A DNA stretch of 53,038 bases from Mesorhizobium sp. B2-3-4 (GTDB lineage Bacteria > Pseudomonadota > Alphaproteobacteria > Rhizobiales > Rhizobiaceae): contig NZ_VFVY01000032.1 of the NCBI RefSeq assembly GCF_006442315.1, positions 1 through 53,038 on the forward strand, given 5' to 3'. Made by a program: the position numbers and the translations under genes. Of the stretch, positions 11,572 through 20,335 are shown in pieces (position 1 is the stretch's first letter; the number at the start of each line of letters is the position of its first letter). The notes under the pieces are model-generated. The model was given only the letters and a program-made list of their open reading frames with translations. It was not told the origin of the DNA and searched no databases.

Positions 11572-11975
11572 CGAGCGCTCGCCTCTCCCGGCTTCCCTTT
11601 AATCAAATATCTTATTTTAGAAGAGTCTTCTGATTCTAAGAGTCTGTTGGTTGTGGTGGTTGTCACCTGTCCCGCTTTGGCCGCCAAAACACCAGCAAGC
11701 ATATTGTCGCGCATTCCCGGTCGCGGTTTGCGGCGTTCTGGGGACAATCAGGAATCTCGCTGGGGAGTCAATGCGCTAGATCGGGTGCCCTGAAGAGGTC
11801 TCCTGTGGACGGATGAAAGGCAAAATCCTTCGTCCCCGGATTTGTCCCCAGCCGTCCGATGAAGCTGACAGCACATCGAATTGTGGACAAACCGGCATCT
11901 GATACAGTCGCCTTCGGCCGGCAGGCCCGCCTGTCCAACCTTATCCACATCCGCCCACAGCCCCAGGTGACCCCT
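11572..11975. other. oriC: Probable chromosomal replication origin (oriC)
   Basis: The gap between hemE and the DUF299 kinase gene is where the chromosomal origin lies in Caulobacter and relatives. An AT-rich tract at 11,599-11,640, within otherwise GC-rich DNA, could be the unwinding element and contains the palindrome AGAAGAGTCTTCT. DnaA-box-like 9-mers follow: TTATCCACA at 11,941-11,949 (perfect consensus), TTGTCCCCA at 11,842-11,850, and on the minus strand TTGTCCACA at 11,882-11,890, TTGTCCCCA at 11,739-11,747 and CCGTCCACA at 11,804-11,812. The downstream frame is open back to 11,859, but boxes inside that extension and a GTG at 11,976 argue that the coding start is later. Confidence 0.8.
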
Positions 11976-12797
11976 GTGAACAAACCCCAGAGCTTCTTCC
12001 ACCTGCATCTGATTTCCGACGCCACCGGCGAAACCCTGCTCGCCGCCGGCCGCGCCGCGTCGGCGCAGTACAAGGATGCGCGCGCCATCGAACACATCTA
12101 CCCGCTGATCCGCACCGAAAAGCAGATCGCCAAGGTGTTCGAGGACATAGAGGAGGAGCCGGGCATCATCCTCTATACGGTCGTCGACCAGAAGCTGGCG
12201 CGCGGCATCGACGAGCGCTGCGCGGCCATGGGCCTGCCCTGCGTGTCGGTGCTGGAGCCGGTGCTGACCGTCTTCCAGTCCTATCTCGGCACGCCGGCCG
12301 GCCGCCGCGTCGGCGCCCAGCATGTGCTCGACGCTGAATATTTCCGGCGCATCGACGCGCTCAACTTCACCATGGAGCATGATGACGGCCAGCTACCGGC
12401 CAATATGGACGATGCCGACATCGTGCTGATCGGCATTTCGCGGACGTCGAAGACGCCGACCAGCATCTATCTCGCCAACCGCGGCCACAAGACCGCCAAT
12501 ATCCCGATCGTGCTCGGCGTGCCGGTGCCCGAGAGCCTGGTCAACGCCCGGACGCCGCTGATCGTCGGGCTGATCGCCACCGCCGAGCGCATCTCGCATG
12601 TGCGCCAGAACCGCATCCTTGGCAATTCGAGCAGCTACGTGCCGACCGATTATGTCGACCGCGCCGCCATCAACGAGGAACTCGCCTATGCCCGCCAGAT
12701 CTGCACCAGGCATGGCTGGCCGATGATCGACGTCAGCCGCCGCTCGATCGAGGAGACGGCGGCTGCCATCGTTGCCCTGCGGGGAAAGACACGGTAG
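11976..12797 (+). CDS. Pyruvate, phosphate dikinase regulatory protein (DUF299) kinase/phosphorylase
   Basis: Members of this family are ADP-dependent kinases and Pi-dependent pyrophosphorylases that switch pyruvate phosphate dikinase (or PEP synthase) off and on. I start at the GTG beginning (V)NKPQSFFHLHLISDATGET, preceded by AGGTGA. This gives the family length of 273, whereas the longer frame from 11,859 runs through DnaA boxes. The P-loop GISRTSKT is at residues 153-160, followed by PTSIYLANRG. GLIATAERISHVRQNR fits the C-terminal part. It is the first gene rightward from oriC and lies 11 bp ahead of maf. Confidence 0.93.
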   Translation: MNKPQSFFHLHLISDATGETLLAAGRAASAQYKDARAIEHIYPLIRTEKQIAKVFEDIEEEPGIILYTVVDQKLARGIDERCAAMGLPCVSVLEPVLTVFQSYLGTPAGRRVGAQHVLDAEYFRRIDALNFTMEHDDGQLPANMDDADIVLIGISRTSKTPTSIYLANRGHKTANIPIVLGVPVPESLVNARTPLIVGLIATAERISHVRQNRILGNSSSYVPTDYVDRAAINEELAYARQICTRHGWPMIDVSRRSIEETAAAIVALRGKTR

Positions 12798-12808
12798 GCA
12801 GACGAGAC

Positions 12809-13408
12809 ATGACCGAAAAAATAATCCTTGCCTCCGGCAGCCCCTTCCGCAAGGCGATGCTGGAAAATGCCGGCATTGCCATCGAAGCCGTTCCCGCCAC
12901 GCTCGATGAGCGCGCGCTGGAGGCGCCGTTGCAGGACAGCGGCGCCTCGCCCGAGGATGTCGCGCTGGTGCTGGCCGAGGCCAAGGCGACCGAAGTCAGC
13001 GAGCGCCGGCCGGGCGCCCTGGTGCTCGGCTGCGACCAGACGCTGTCGCTCGGCGACGAGGTGTTCCACAAGCCGGCCGACATGGAAGGCGCGCGCCGCC
13101 ACCTCCTGGCGCTGTCGGGCAAGACGCATCAATTGAACAGCGCCGCCGTGCTGGTGCGCGACGGCAAGGTGCTGTGGCGCCATGTCGGCATCGCCTCCAT
13201 GACCATGCGCAAGCTCGACCCGGCCTTCATCGGCCGCCATCTTGCCCGCGTTGGCGCCAAGGCGCTGTCGAGCGTCGGCGCCTATCAGGTCGAGGGCGAA
13301 GGCATCCAGCTCTTCGAAAAGATCGAAGGCGACCATTTCACCATTGTCGGCCTGCCGCTGCTGCCGCTGCTGGTGGAACTGCGCGCCCTGGGAGCCATCG
13401 ATGGCTGA
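12809..13408 (+). CDS. maf: Maf-like nucleotide pyrophosphatase
   Basis: Maf proteins hydrolyse non-canonical or modified nucleoside triphosphates, with a house-cleaning role. The 199 residues match the family. The N-terminal phosphate-binding signature is ILASGSPFRKAMLENAGI. The conserved acidic GCDQTLSLG sits in mid-protein and GAYQVEGEGIQLFEKIEGD near the C-terminus. The exact substrate class cannot be assigned from sequence alone. The last 8 bp overlap the start of aroE, indicating translational coupling. Confidence 0.93.
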   Translation: MTEKIILASGSPFRKAMLENAGIAIEAVPATLDERALEAPLQDSGASPEDVALVLAEAKATEVSERRPGALVLGCDQTLSLGDEVFHKPADMEGARRHLLALSGKTHQLNSAAVLVRDGKVLWRHVGIASMTMRKLDPAFIGRHLARVGAKALSSVGAYQVEGEGIQLFEKIEGDHFTIVGLPLLPLLVELRALGAIDG

Positions 13409-14258
13409 AGCCTCCAGGAAAGCATTTGTCACGGGCCATCCGATAAAACATTCGCGCTCGCCGATGATCCACGGCCACTGGCTGGCCGAACATGGCATCG
13501 ACGGCAGCTATCAGGCGATCGATGTCGCGCCCGGGGATTTCGCCGATTTCCTTTCGAGCCTGCGCGTCAATGGCTATCGCGGCGGCAATGTCACCATCCC
13601 GCACAAGGAGGCCGCCTTCGCGAAGGTCGCGCGCCGCGACCACGCGGCGGACGAGATCGGCGCCGTCAACACGCTCTGGCTCGAGGACGGCACCTTGTGG
13701 GGCGGCAATACCGACGGCCACGGCTTTGCCGCCAATCTCGACGATTACGCGCCGGGCTGGGCCTCCAATGGTGCGGCCGTGGTGCTGGGTGCCGGCGGTG
13801 CGTCCCGCGCCGTCATCCACGCGCTGAAGACGCGCGGCCTCAAGGACATCCGCATCGTCAACCGCACGCTCGCCCGGGCCGTCGAGTTGCGTGACCGCTT
13901 CGGTGCCGGTGTTTCGGCGCATGAAGCGGGCGCCACCGCCGAACTGCTGGGCGACGCCGGCCTGCTCGTCAACACCACCGCGCTCGGCATGCTGGGCAAT
14001 GAGGGCCTGCCCGCCGACCCCGCGCTGCTGCCCGGCCATGCCGTGGTCAACGACATCGTCTATGTGCCGCTCGAAACCCCCCTGCTCGCCGCCGCGCGGG
14101 CACGCGGGCTGAAGGCGGTCGACGGGCTCGGCATGCTGCTCAACCAGGCGGTGCCGGGTTTCGAGCGCTGGTTCGGCGTCAGGCCGAAGGTGACGCCGGA
14201 GCTGCGCGCGCTCATCGTTGCCGATCTGGTTCCCCAGTCTCGGGTGACCAGGCCATGA
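13401..14258 (+). CDS. aroE: Shikimate dehydrogenase (NADP+)
   Basis: Reduces 3-dehydroshikimate to shikimate in aromatic amino-acid synthesis. The start ATG lies inside the end of maf. An upstream extension in this frame is only maf read out of frame. The 285-residue product has the substrate-binding HPIKHSRSPMIHGHW near the N-terminus, GGNVTIPHKEAAF with the catalytic Lys, the NADP-binding LGAGGASRAVIHAL, and VDGLGMLLNQAVPGFERWFG at the C-terminus. It overlaps coaE by 4 bp (ATGA). Confidence 0.96.
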   Translation: MAEASRKAFVTGHPIKHSRSPMIHGHWLAEHGIDGSYQAIDVAPGDFADFLSSLRVNGYRGGNVTIPHKEAAFAKVARRDHAADEIGAVNTLWLEDGTLWGGNTDGHGFAANLDDYAPGWASNGAAVVLGAGGASRAVIHALKTRGLKDIRIVNRTLARAVELRDRFGAGVSAHEAGATAELLGDAGLLVNTTALGMLGNEGLPADPALLPGHAVVNDIVYVPLETPLLAAARARGLKAVDGLGMLLNQAVPGFERWFGVRPKVTPELRALIVADLVPQSRVTRP

Positions 14259-14836
14259 TCGTGCTTGGCCTCACCGGCTCGATCGGTATGGGCAAGTCGA
14301 CGACGGCAAAAATGTTCGCCGAGGCCGGCGTGCCGGTACACGATTCCGACGAGACAGTGCACCGCCTCTATGCCGGCAAGGCGGCCCCCCTGGTCGAGGC
14401 CGCCTTTCCCGGCACCACCGCCGGCGGCGTGGTCGACCGGGCAAAGCTTGGCGCCCGTGTGCTGGGCGATGCCGCCGCCTTGAAGCAGCTGGAAGCCATC
14501 ATCCATCCGCTGGTGCGTGCCGATGCCGACGCCTTCCTGGCCAGGCATCGTAACGCCGGCGAATCGATAGCGGTGCTCGACATTCCGCTGCTGTTCGAAA
14601 CCGGCGGCCGCGGCCGGGTCGACAAAATCGTCGTCGTCTCCGCGCCGGCCGAAATCCAGCGCCAGCGCGTGCTGGCGCGGCCGGGCATGAGCGAGGAAAA
14701 ACTGGCCTCGATCCTGGCCAAGCAGGTACCGGACGCCGAAAAACGCCGGCTGGCGGATTTCGTCGTCGACACTGGCCAGGGGCTGGAGGCGGCGCGCGCT
14801 CAGGTCGATGCGATCATTGCCGAGCTGACCGGCTAG
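14255..14836 (+). CDS. coaE: Dephospho-CoA kinase
   Basis: Catalyses the last step of coenzyme A synthesis, phosphorylating the 3'-hydroxyl of dephospho-CoA. The 193 residues match the family. The P-loop is LTGSIGMGKSTTAKMFAEAG at the N-terminus. VHDSDETVHRLY, HPLVRADADAFL and LDIPLLFETG are CoA-kinase signatures, and RVLARPGMSEEKLASIL is the lid region. It is coupled to aroE by a 4-bp overlap, with 122 bp to dnaQ. Confidence 0.97.
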   Translation: MIVLGLTGSIGMGKSTTAKMFAEAGVPVHDSDETVHRLYAGKAAPLVEAAFPGTTAGGVVDRAKLGARVLGDAAALKQLEAIIHPLVRADADAFLARHRNAGESIAVLDIPLLFETGGRGRVDKIVVVSAPAEIQRQRVLARPGMSEEKLASILAKQVPDAEKRRLADFVVDTGQGLEAARAQVDAIIAELTG

Positions 14837-14958
14837 GCAAGCCACGGATATGTATTGAATGTCGGCGCAAACCTGTAGTGATTGCCCTGCTCGGCGTCGT
14901 TTCCCATTGCCATTTTGTTCCGCTCTCGTGATTCTGCGTATCAGGAGCACCTGATTCG

Positions 14959-15687
14959 ATGCGTGAGATCATTTTCGATACGGAAACCACCGGCCTCGAT
15001 GCGCGCGACGACCGCGTGATCGAGCTTGGCGGCGTCGAGCTGGTCAATCGCTTCCCGACCGGCAGGACCTTCCATCACTATATCAACCCGCAAGGCCGCG
15101 CGATCCATGCCGAGGCGCAGGCGGTGCACGGCATCAGCGCGGCCGACCTCGCGGGCAAGCCGAGTTTCGCCGAGATCGCCGAGGAATGGCTGCGGTTCAC
15201 CGACGGCGCCAAGCTGATCGCGCACAATGCCACCTTCGATATCGGCTTCCTCAATGTCGAATTCGGCCGGCTCGGCCACCCGCCCGTCGACAACGGGCTT
15301 GTCGTCGACACGCTGGCGCTGGCGCGACGCAAGCATCCGATGGGCCCGAATTCGCTCGACGCGCTGTGCCGGCGCTACGGCATCGACAACACCAAGCGCA
15401 CCAAGCACGGCGCCCTGCTCGATTCCGAATTGCTGGCCGAGGTCTATATCGAGCTGATCGGCGGCAAGCAGGCGGCGCTCATCCTGGACAGCGCCACCGC
15501 GCCGGCCCGGGGCGGCGAGAATGTCCGCCAGATCGAAATCATCGTCGCCGAGCGCCCGGCGCCGTTGCGGCCACGGCTGACGGAAGCGGAGCGCGCGGCG
15601 CATGCCACCATGGTCGCCACGCTCGGCGAAAAGGCGCTCTGGCTGAAAGCAACGTCGTCCGAGGCAAGCGCCGCGACGGCTTCGTAA
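14959..15687 (+). CDS. dnaQ: DNA polymerase III epsilon subunit (proofreading 3'-5' exonuclease)
   Basis: Proofreading subunit of the replicative polymerase. The 242 residues match proteobacterial DnaQ. Exo I is IIFDTETTGLDARDDRVIELG with the catalytic Asp7 and Glu9. Exo II is LIAHNATFDIGFLN. Exo III-epsilon includes KRTKHGALLDSELLAEVY with the catalytic His and Asp. The C-terminal tail that contacts the alpha subunit is present. It ends the oriC-proximal rightward group and is convergent with the alpha/beta hydrolase across 9 bp. Confidence 0.96.
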   Translation: MREIIFDTETTGLDARDDRVIELGGVELVNRFPTGRTFHHYINPQGRAIHAEAQAVHGISAADLAGKPSFAEIAEEWLRFTDGAKLIAHNATFDIGFLNVEFGRLGHPPVDNGLVVDTLALARRKHPMGPNSLDALCRRYGIDNTKRTKHGALLDSELLAEVYIELIGGKQAALILDSATAPARGGENVRQIEIIVAERPAPLRPRLTEAERAAHATMVATLGEKALWLKATSSEASAATAS

Positions 15688-15696
15688 TCCGGATCC

Positions 15697-16647
15697 TCAG
15701 TACGGCCACTCACCCCGGCCCAGCGCGGCCACCACAGAGATGATGCGCGCGAAAGCGTCCGCCGCGGCGGGTACCGTCGTGCGGGCGCGCAGGAAACTGT
15801 GCACCAGGCGCGGCTCCTCGTGCCACCAGGCCCTGCCGCCGGCCTCCACTATATGGTCGCGATAGGCCTCGCCGTCCGACGACAGCGGGTCGCATTCGGC
15901 CGTCACGATCACGGTCGGCGGCAGGCCGGAAAAATCGGTGTCGCGCAATGGCGAGAAGGTCGGATCGTCGGGCGATTGCCGCCTTGCCGACCTGACGTCG
16001 CGGTAGAAGGCGATGTCGCCCGTCGACAGCAGCGGCGCATCGGCATGTTCGAGATAGGAGCCCATGGCCTCTTTGCCGCCGAGGCCGGGATAGATCAGCA
16101 CCTGGCCGATGGCGGCACGCGGATGATGGCGCGTGGCCTGCGCCACCGCTGCCGCCAGATTGCCGCCGGCGCTTTCGCCGCACAATACCAGCGGCAGGTC
16201 GCTGCTTGCCGCCGCCCATTCGAAAGCGGCCATGGCGTCGTCGAAGCCGGCGGGGTGGAGGTGCTCCGGCGCCAGCCGGTAGTCGACCGACAAGACGTCG
16301 AAGCCGGTGCCGGCGCAGAGCTCGGCGCAGATGTCGTCATGGCTCTCGAGCCCGCCGAGGATGAAACCGCCGCCATGGAAATAGAGCACCGTCGCGAGCG
16401 GCACCGTATCGGCGAGCCGGTAGCGGCGGACCGGGATGCCATGCTTCTTCGAACTGACCATCAGGTCGCTGGCCTTGACCCCGGGCGGACGGCCCTGGTG
16501 GAAGGCGCGGCACATCCGGTCATAGACCGCGCGCTGCCTGTCGATCGGCTGCGCTGATATCTGTGGCGGATACCAGGCGTTGACGCTGTCGATATAGGCC
16601 CAGAGAACCGGATCGAGCCGTGGTCCGTATTTGCCGCGGTCGCTCAT
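15697..16647 (-). CDS. Alpha/beta hydrolase, HSL (hormone-sensitive lipase-like) family
   Basis: A serine esterase or lipase. The 316 residues carry the HSL oxyanion motif HGGG at 91-94, the nucleophile elbow GESAGG at 157-162 (Ser159), Asp253 in ECDPLSSDGE and His283 in LVHSFLRAR, so the triad is complete. No signal peptide is visible, so it should be cytosolic. The substrate is not predictable. It is the last gene of a leftward group with a cysteine hydrolase 18 bp upstream and the M24 protein beyond, suggesting stepwise breakdown of one compound. Confidence 0.88.
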   Translation of the reverse strand: MSDRGKYGPRLDPVLWAYIDSVNAWYPPQISAQPIDRQRAVYDRMCRAFHQGRPPGVKASDLMVSSKKHGIPVRRYRLADTVPLATVLYFHGGGFILGGLESHDDICAELCAGTGFDVLSVDYRLAPEHLHPAGFDDAMAAFEWAAASSDLPLVLCGESAGGNLAAAVAQATRHHPRAAIGQVLIYPGLGGKEAMGSYLEHADAPLLSTGDIAFYRDVRSARRQSPDDPTFSPLRDTDFSGLPPTVIVTAECDPLSSDGEAYRDHIVEAGGRAWWHEEPRLVHSFLRARTTVPAAADAFARIISVVAALGRGEWPY

Positions 16648-16665
16648 CTCAGTCCAACGGGCACG

Positions 16666-17346
16666 TCAAAGCTCGGCATAAAGACGGGCGGCATTTTCAA
16701 AGCTGAAGCGCAGCGGCACCGAGCCCTCGACCTGCCAGACGCTGACGGTCTCGCCGGCCAGCAGCCGGCAGGCGCCGTCCGTGTCGGTGACGGCGCCGCC
16801 ATAGAGGCGGTTGGCAAGGTTGAGGATGCCTGTCTGGTGCATGGCCGCGCTGCCGCTGCCGCAGGCATCCTTGACCAGGAGCACGCGAAAGCCCTTGGCC
16901 ACCGCGTCCTTGACCGAGGCGTCGATGCAGGCCTCGGTCCAGACGCCGGATATGACAAGCCATTCGATGCCGGAAGCCTTGAGCCGGTCGGCGGCCGGGC
17001 CGGTGCGCAAGGCGCTCGCCTCGGCCTTGATCAGCAGCGCCTCGTCCTCGGCCGGCGCCACTTCGCGGCAGATTTCGGTGAGCGGATCGCTCTTGTCGGA
17101 AAAGGCCGACTTGCCGTCCTCGCCCACCGGATGAAAGGGACGGTCCTGATTGTCGAGATCGACGATATAGGCCCAGTGATGGAGCGGCACATGGTTGCGC
17201 CGCGCCGCCGCCTGTATCAGCTGGACGTTTGCCAGGATCGTTTCGTAACCCTCGACGAGGTAGCGCGGATCCTGCCGATGCTCCTCCTGCAGGTCGATGA
17301 AGACAGCGGCGACTGTGCCGCGCTTGATGGCGATGGGAGTTTTCAT
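16666..17346 (-). CDS. Cysteine hydrolase, isochorismatase-like family
   Basis: Amidohydrolase-type protein of the nicotinamidase/isochorismatase fold. I start at the ATG beginning MKTPIAIKRGTVAAVFIDLQ (226 residues); the longer frame to 17,442 overlaps the upstream gene's end. Catalytic residues fit the cysteine-hydrolase branch: Asp18 in VFIDLQ, a probable Lys at 107 in LLIKAEAS, and Cys140 in SGVWTEACIDASVKDA. N-carbamoyl compounds, nicotinamide or similar amides are possible substrates. It is the middle gene of the leftward operon. Confidence 0.87.
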   Translation of the reverse strand: MKTPIAIKRGTVAAVFIDLQEEHRQDPRYLVEGYETILANVQLIQAAARRNHVPLHHWAYIVDLDNQDRPFHPVGEDGKSAFSDKSDPLTEICREVAPAEDEALLIKAEASALRTGPAADRLKASGIEWLVISGVWTEACIDASVKDAVAKGFRVLLVKDACGSGSAAMHQTGILNLANRLYGGAVTDTDGACRLLAGETVSVWQVEGSVPLRFSFENAARLYAEL

Positions 17347-17410
17347 GCGGATGGGCCTGGGTTCGCACTCAGCGTTCCGTTCAGCGGGCTGGCGAGGCGT
17401 GCAAAGGCAA

Positions 17411-18715
17411 TCAACCCCGCCCCTCCAGAAACTCGTCCTCATAAGGAAACCGCGAAAGCAGCTCCGTGCCGGTCTCGGTGATCAGGATCTCGTCCTCCAG
17501 CTTGACGCCCTCGCGGCCGCCCTTTTCGCCGATATAGCTTTCCACGCTCACCACCATGCCTGGCACGATATGGCCGTCGCGGCCATAGGTCTCGTAATCC
17601 ATGGCATGCGCGATGAACGGCGTCTCGCCATGCATGCCGACGCCATGCATCACCGATGTATAGCGCTGGTCGACGAAACGGTCCGGGATTTTCCACGCCT
17701 TCTCGGCGATCTCGCGAAAGGCCATGCCGGGCTTGACGATCGAGATGTTGTGCTGAACCTGGTCGTGCGCCATGCGGTAGAGCGATTTCTGGTAAGCGGT
17801 GGGCTTGCCCGGACCGCAGCGGAAGGTGCGGGAAAAATCCGAGTAGTAGCCGTAGCAGCCGATCGTGTCGGTATCGAGCGCCAGGAGTTCGCCCGGCCGG
17901 ATCTTGCGGCCGCTGGCTTCGTTGAACCAGGGATTGGTGCGCTGGCCGGAGGTCAAGAGCCGCGTCTCGATGAATTCGCCGCCCTGGCGGATGACCTCGC
18001 CATACATCAGCGCGAACAGCTCGTTTTCGGAGACGCCGGGCTTGATCGCCTCGCGCACGGCGTAGACGGCCGCCTCGGCGCCGGCCATCGACGCCATCAG
18101 GCATTTGACCTCCTCCGGCGTCTTCACCGCGCGCACCGCCAGGATCTCGCCCTGGCAATCGCGCACCTCGCAGCCGCGCTTTTCCAGCGCCAGCGCCTGC
18201 AGATGGCTGCAGCGGTCTAGGCCGAGCTTCATCGAACCGCCGCCATGTTTTTTCAACAGCTCGGCGATCTCGTCGGCGAAGGGCCCGGCGGTTTCGTCGT
18301 CGCGGCCCGAAACCGACGACCAGACGAGCTTGGAAGGACGCGCCTCGTCGATCGTGTCGAGCACCATGGAGACATGGTAGCTCTGCGGATATTCGAACAG
18401 CACGATCGGGCCGTCGGTCGGGATGAAGAAATAACGCGTCGAGTTGCGCAGGAAATAGCCGAACATGTTGCGCGAGCCGGTGGCGTAGCGCTGGTTGTAG
18501 GGGTCGAACAGCACCACGCCGCCATAACCCGCCTCGCGCATCCAGCCGCGCAGCTTGGCCAGCCGGCCCTTGCGCAGCGCATCGGCATCGATGAAGGACG
18601 GCTCGGTATCCGACAGCCACATGCCGCCGGCCGGGTCCGTCGCCACGGGGTGGCGCATGCGGTCCTTGAAGTCGACGTCCTCGGTGCTGTCGGGGTCGAA
18701 TACGACGATGCTCAT
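17411..18715 (-). CDS. M24 (pita-bread fold) metallohydrolase, DddP-like
   Basis: Related to Xaa-Pro aminopeptidases and, more closely by my reading, to DddP, an M24-fold DMSP lyase. I start at the ATG giving MSIVVFDPDSTEDVDF (434 residues). Metal ligands are Asp281, Asp283, Asp293, His357, Glu392 and Glu407, whose spacing equals that of the DddP metal site as I remember it. GGEFIETRLLTSGQRTNPWF also resembles DddP. The position matching the proposed DddP catalytic base (Asp377) is Gly363 here, so lyase activity is doubtful. It heads a leftward operon with the cysteine hydrolase and the alpha/beta hydrolase. A peptidase- or lyase-like role in catabolism of a small amide or ester is an inference. 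Confidence 0.82.
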   Translation of the reverse strand: MSIVVFDPDSTEDVDFKDRMRHPVATDPAGGMWLSDTEPSFIDADALRKGRLAKLRGWMREAGYGGVVLFDPYNQRYATGSRNMFGYFLRNSTRYFFIPTDGPIVLFEYPQSYHVSMVLDTIDEARPSKLVWSSVSGRDDETAGPFADEIAELLKKHGGGSMKLGLDRCSHLQALALEKRGCEVRDCQGEILAVRAVKTPEEVKCLMASMAGAEAAVYAVREAIKPGVSENELFALMYGEVIRQGGEFIETRLLTSGQRTNPWFNEASGRKIRPGELLALDTDTIGCYGYYSDFSRTFRCGPGKPTAYQKSLYRMAHDQVQHNISIVKPGMAFREIAEKAWKIPDRFVDQRYTSVMHGVGMHGETPFIAHAMDYETYGRDGHIVPGMVVSVESYIGEKGGREGVKLEDEILITETGTELLSRFPYEDEFLEGRG

Positions 18716-18846
18716 GGGGGATTGGCCTTGGGTCGGTTGCAAGGCCAGACCATGGCGCAGGCGGTGGCGAAGGATTGTGCGGAAAACCGCGTTTGTTGTG
18801 CGGGATGCCGCTGGGCAGATCAAGACGAGCCACGCCTTGCAAGCGA

Positions 18847-19077
18847 CTAGCCGTCCAATCTTCTTTTAGCCAATTCGACCTGATAGGCGCTTCGCGGATG
18901 TCGTCTGCGCCGCCAGAAGTTGAGAAATGTGATCAGCGTCAAGTATCCAATCACTGCAAGTACGCCCCAGAGAATCCCGAACATGCTGATCGGGACAGCA
19001 ATCAAAAAACCAACCACGGCCGCGACGTAATATAAGACTGATGCCCAGACATATTTCCCCATCTGAGAGTTGCTCAT
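18847..19077 (-). CDS. Small membrane protein, unknown function
   Basis: A 76-residue protein with two hydrophobic segments, at about 9-32 and 36-53, followed by a basic RRRRHPRSAY tail that should face the cytoplasm. GGAG lies 10 bp before the ATG, which supports translation. I do not recognise the family. It stands alone, about 130 bp upstream of the M24 gene on the same strand, and next to a RIME-like repeat. Confidence 0.6.
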   Translation of the reverse strand: MSNSQMGKYVWASVLYYVAAVVGFLIAVPISMFGILWGVLAVIGYLTLITFLNFWRRRRHPRSAYQVELAKRRLDG

Positions 19078-19185
19078 GCCTTGAACTCCGTCAGCCGCCT
19101 CTGCCCAACATCACATAGGGATGTTGAAATAATCGTGCCAGCGTTGTGCGGAATGCCGCTGGGGAAATAAGAGAGGCAGGCGCGA

Positions 19186-19343
19186 GGCGCCCCTCTCTGT
19201 CCTGCCGGACATCTCCCCCTCAAGGGGGGAGATTAGCAGCTTGCCCGCCACGCCTTCTTTTCGACTTCGGAGATTGGCGAAAGCGGTGGTGACATCGATC
19301 TCCCCCCTTGAGGGGGAGATGCCCGGCAGGGCAGAGAGGGGCG
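19186..19343. repeat. RIME-like element with long inverted arms
   Basis: The left arm (19,186-19,233) starts GGCGCCCCTCTCTGTCCTGC and ends in a CTCCCCCTCAAGGGGGGAG hairpin. The right arm (19,298-19,343) is its near-perfect reverse complement. The spacer holds GAGATTGGCGAAAGCGGTGG, a core shared with the copies at 42.3 and 43.1 kb. It lies between the small membrane protein and the GlxA regulator, at their 5' and 3' ends respectively. Confidence 0.85.
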
Positions 19344-19366
19344 ATGCCCCGCCAGAGTCCAAAAAC

Positions 19367-20335
19367 CTAATGCCGCCTCGCCTGCTTCGGTGCGTGCCCG
19401 TGCTCTTCCCGGAACGCCCGGGCAAAGCTCGACATCGAGGCAAAGCCGCAGGCCAGCGCGACGTCGCGCACGGCGAGCGTCGAGTGGGCCAGGAGATCGG
19501 CGGCACGTTTCAAACGCAGGCGCCGGTAGTAGCCGTTGGGCGAGATGTCGAGTTCGGAGCGGAAGGAGCGCTCGAGCTTGTCGGAGGAGACGCCGAGCCG
19601 CGCGGTGAGTTCGGCCATCCCCAGCCTTTCCTCGACCGCGTCCTCCATGATGGCGATGGCCGACAGGACCAGTTCGTTCTGGACGCCGGTGCGCAATCTC
19701 AGCGGCATCAGCTTGCGGTCGACGCTCGATCGCAACTGGCTGTGCACGAACCATTCGGCGACGCCTGCGGCAAGTTCGGCGCCATAGTCGCGGGTGATGA
19801 TCTCCAGCATCATGTCGAGGCTGCCGACGCCACCGGCCGAAGTGAAGCGCTTGCGGTCGATGACATAGAGGTCGCGCCTGAGCTCGATCGCCGGGAAGGC
19901 CTCGGTGAAAGCGGCCTGGCTGGTCCAGTGCAAGGTGCAGGCATGGCCGTCGAGGAGGCCCGCGCGGGCGAGGAAGAACGCCGCATCCGCCACCGCGCCG
20001 ATATGCGCGCCGCCGCGCAGGCTGCGGCGGATCCAGCTCGCGGCGCCCTCGGCGACGAGATGATCGGCGTCGCCGCCCGAGCAGACGACGATCCGGTCGA
20101 CCTTGGGCGCGGCCTCTGCGTAAAAGCCCGGCTGGATGACGACGCCGTTGGAAGCCTCGACCGGACCCTGGGTCGCCCCGACGATGATCCAGCGATAGCA
20201 TTCCCTCTTCGCCAGGATGTTGGCGGCGCGCAGCGGCTCGATCACCGAACTGAACGCCATCATCGGAAAGCCGGGAAAGACCAGCACCGCGAAGGTAAGG
20301 GTCTCGACGGGCTTTTGAGGTTCGCGGGTCGCCAT
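19367..20335 (-). CDS. GlxA family transcriptional regulator (DJ-1/PfpI plus AraC HTH)
   Basis: The N-terminal ~190 residues form a DJ-1/PfpI class I glutamine-amidotransferase-like domain, with VLVFPGFPMMAFSSVIEPLR. Where enzymes have a nucleophilic Cys the sequence reads GAVADAAFFLA, so this domain is likely a ligand sensor. The C-terminal AraC domain has two helix-turn-helices, including ELTARLGVSSDKLERSFR and VRDVALACGFASMSSFARAF. The 322 residues are typical. Relatives include GbdR/CdhR-type regulators of glycine betaine and carnitine catabolism, but the ligand here is not predictable. It is not clearly in an operon. Confidence 0.9.
   Translation of the reverse strand: MATREPQKPVETLTFAVLVFPGFPMMAFSSVIEPLRAANILAKRECYRWIIVGATQGPVEASNGVVIQPGFYAEAAPKVDRIVVCSGGDADHLVAEGAASWIRRSLRGGAHIGAVADAAFFLARAGLLDGHACTLHWTSQAAFTEAFPAIELRRDLYVIDRKRFTSAGGVGSLDMMLEIITRDYGAELAAGVAEWFVHSQLRSSVDRKLMPLRLRTGVQNELVLSAIAIMEDAVEERLGMAELTARLGVSSDKLERSFRSELDISPNGYYRRLRLKRAADLLAHSTLAVRDVALACGFASMSSFARAFREEHGHAPKQARRH

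Noticed and set aside
11859..11975. N-terminal extension of the DUF299 kinase
   Set aside because: Contains DnaA boxes, is not family-like, and the GTG at 11,976 has an SD.
11572..11975. CtrA-binding sites (TTAA-N7-TTAA) in oriC
   Set aside because: No full match found by eye on either strand.
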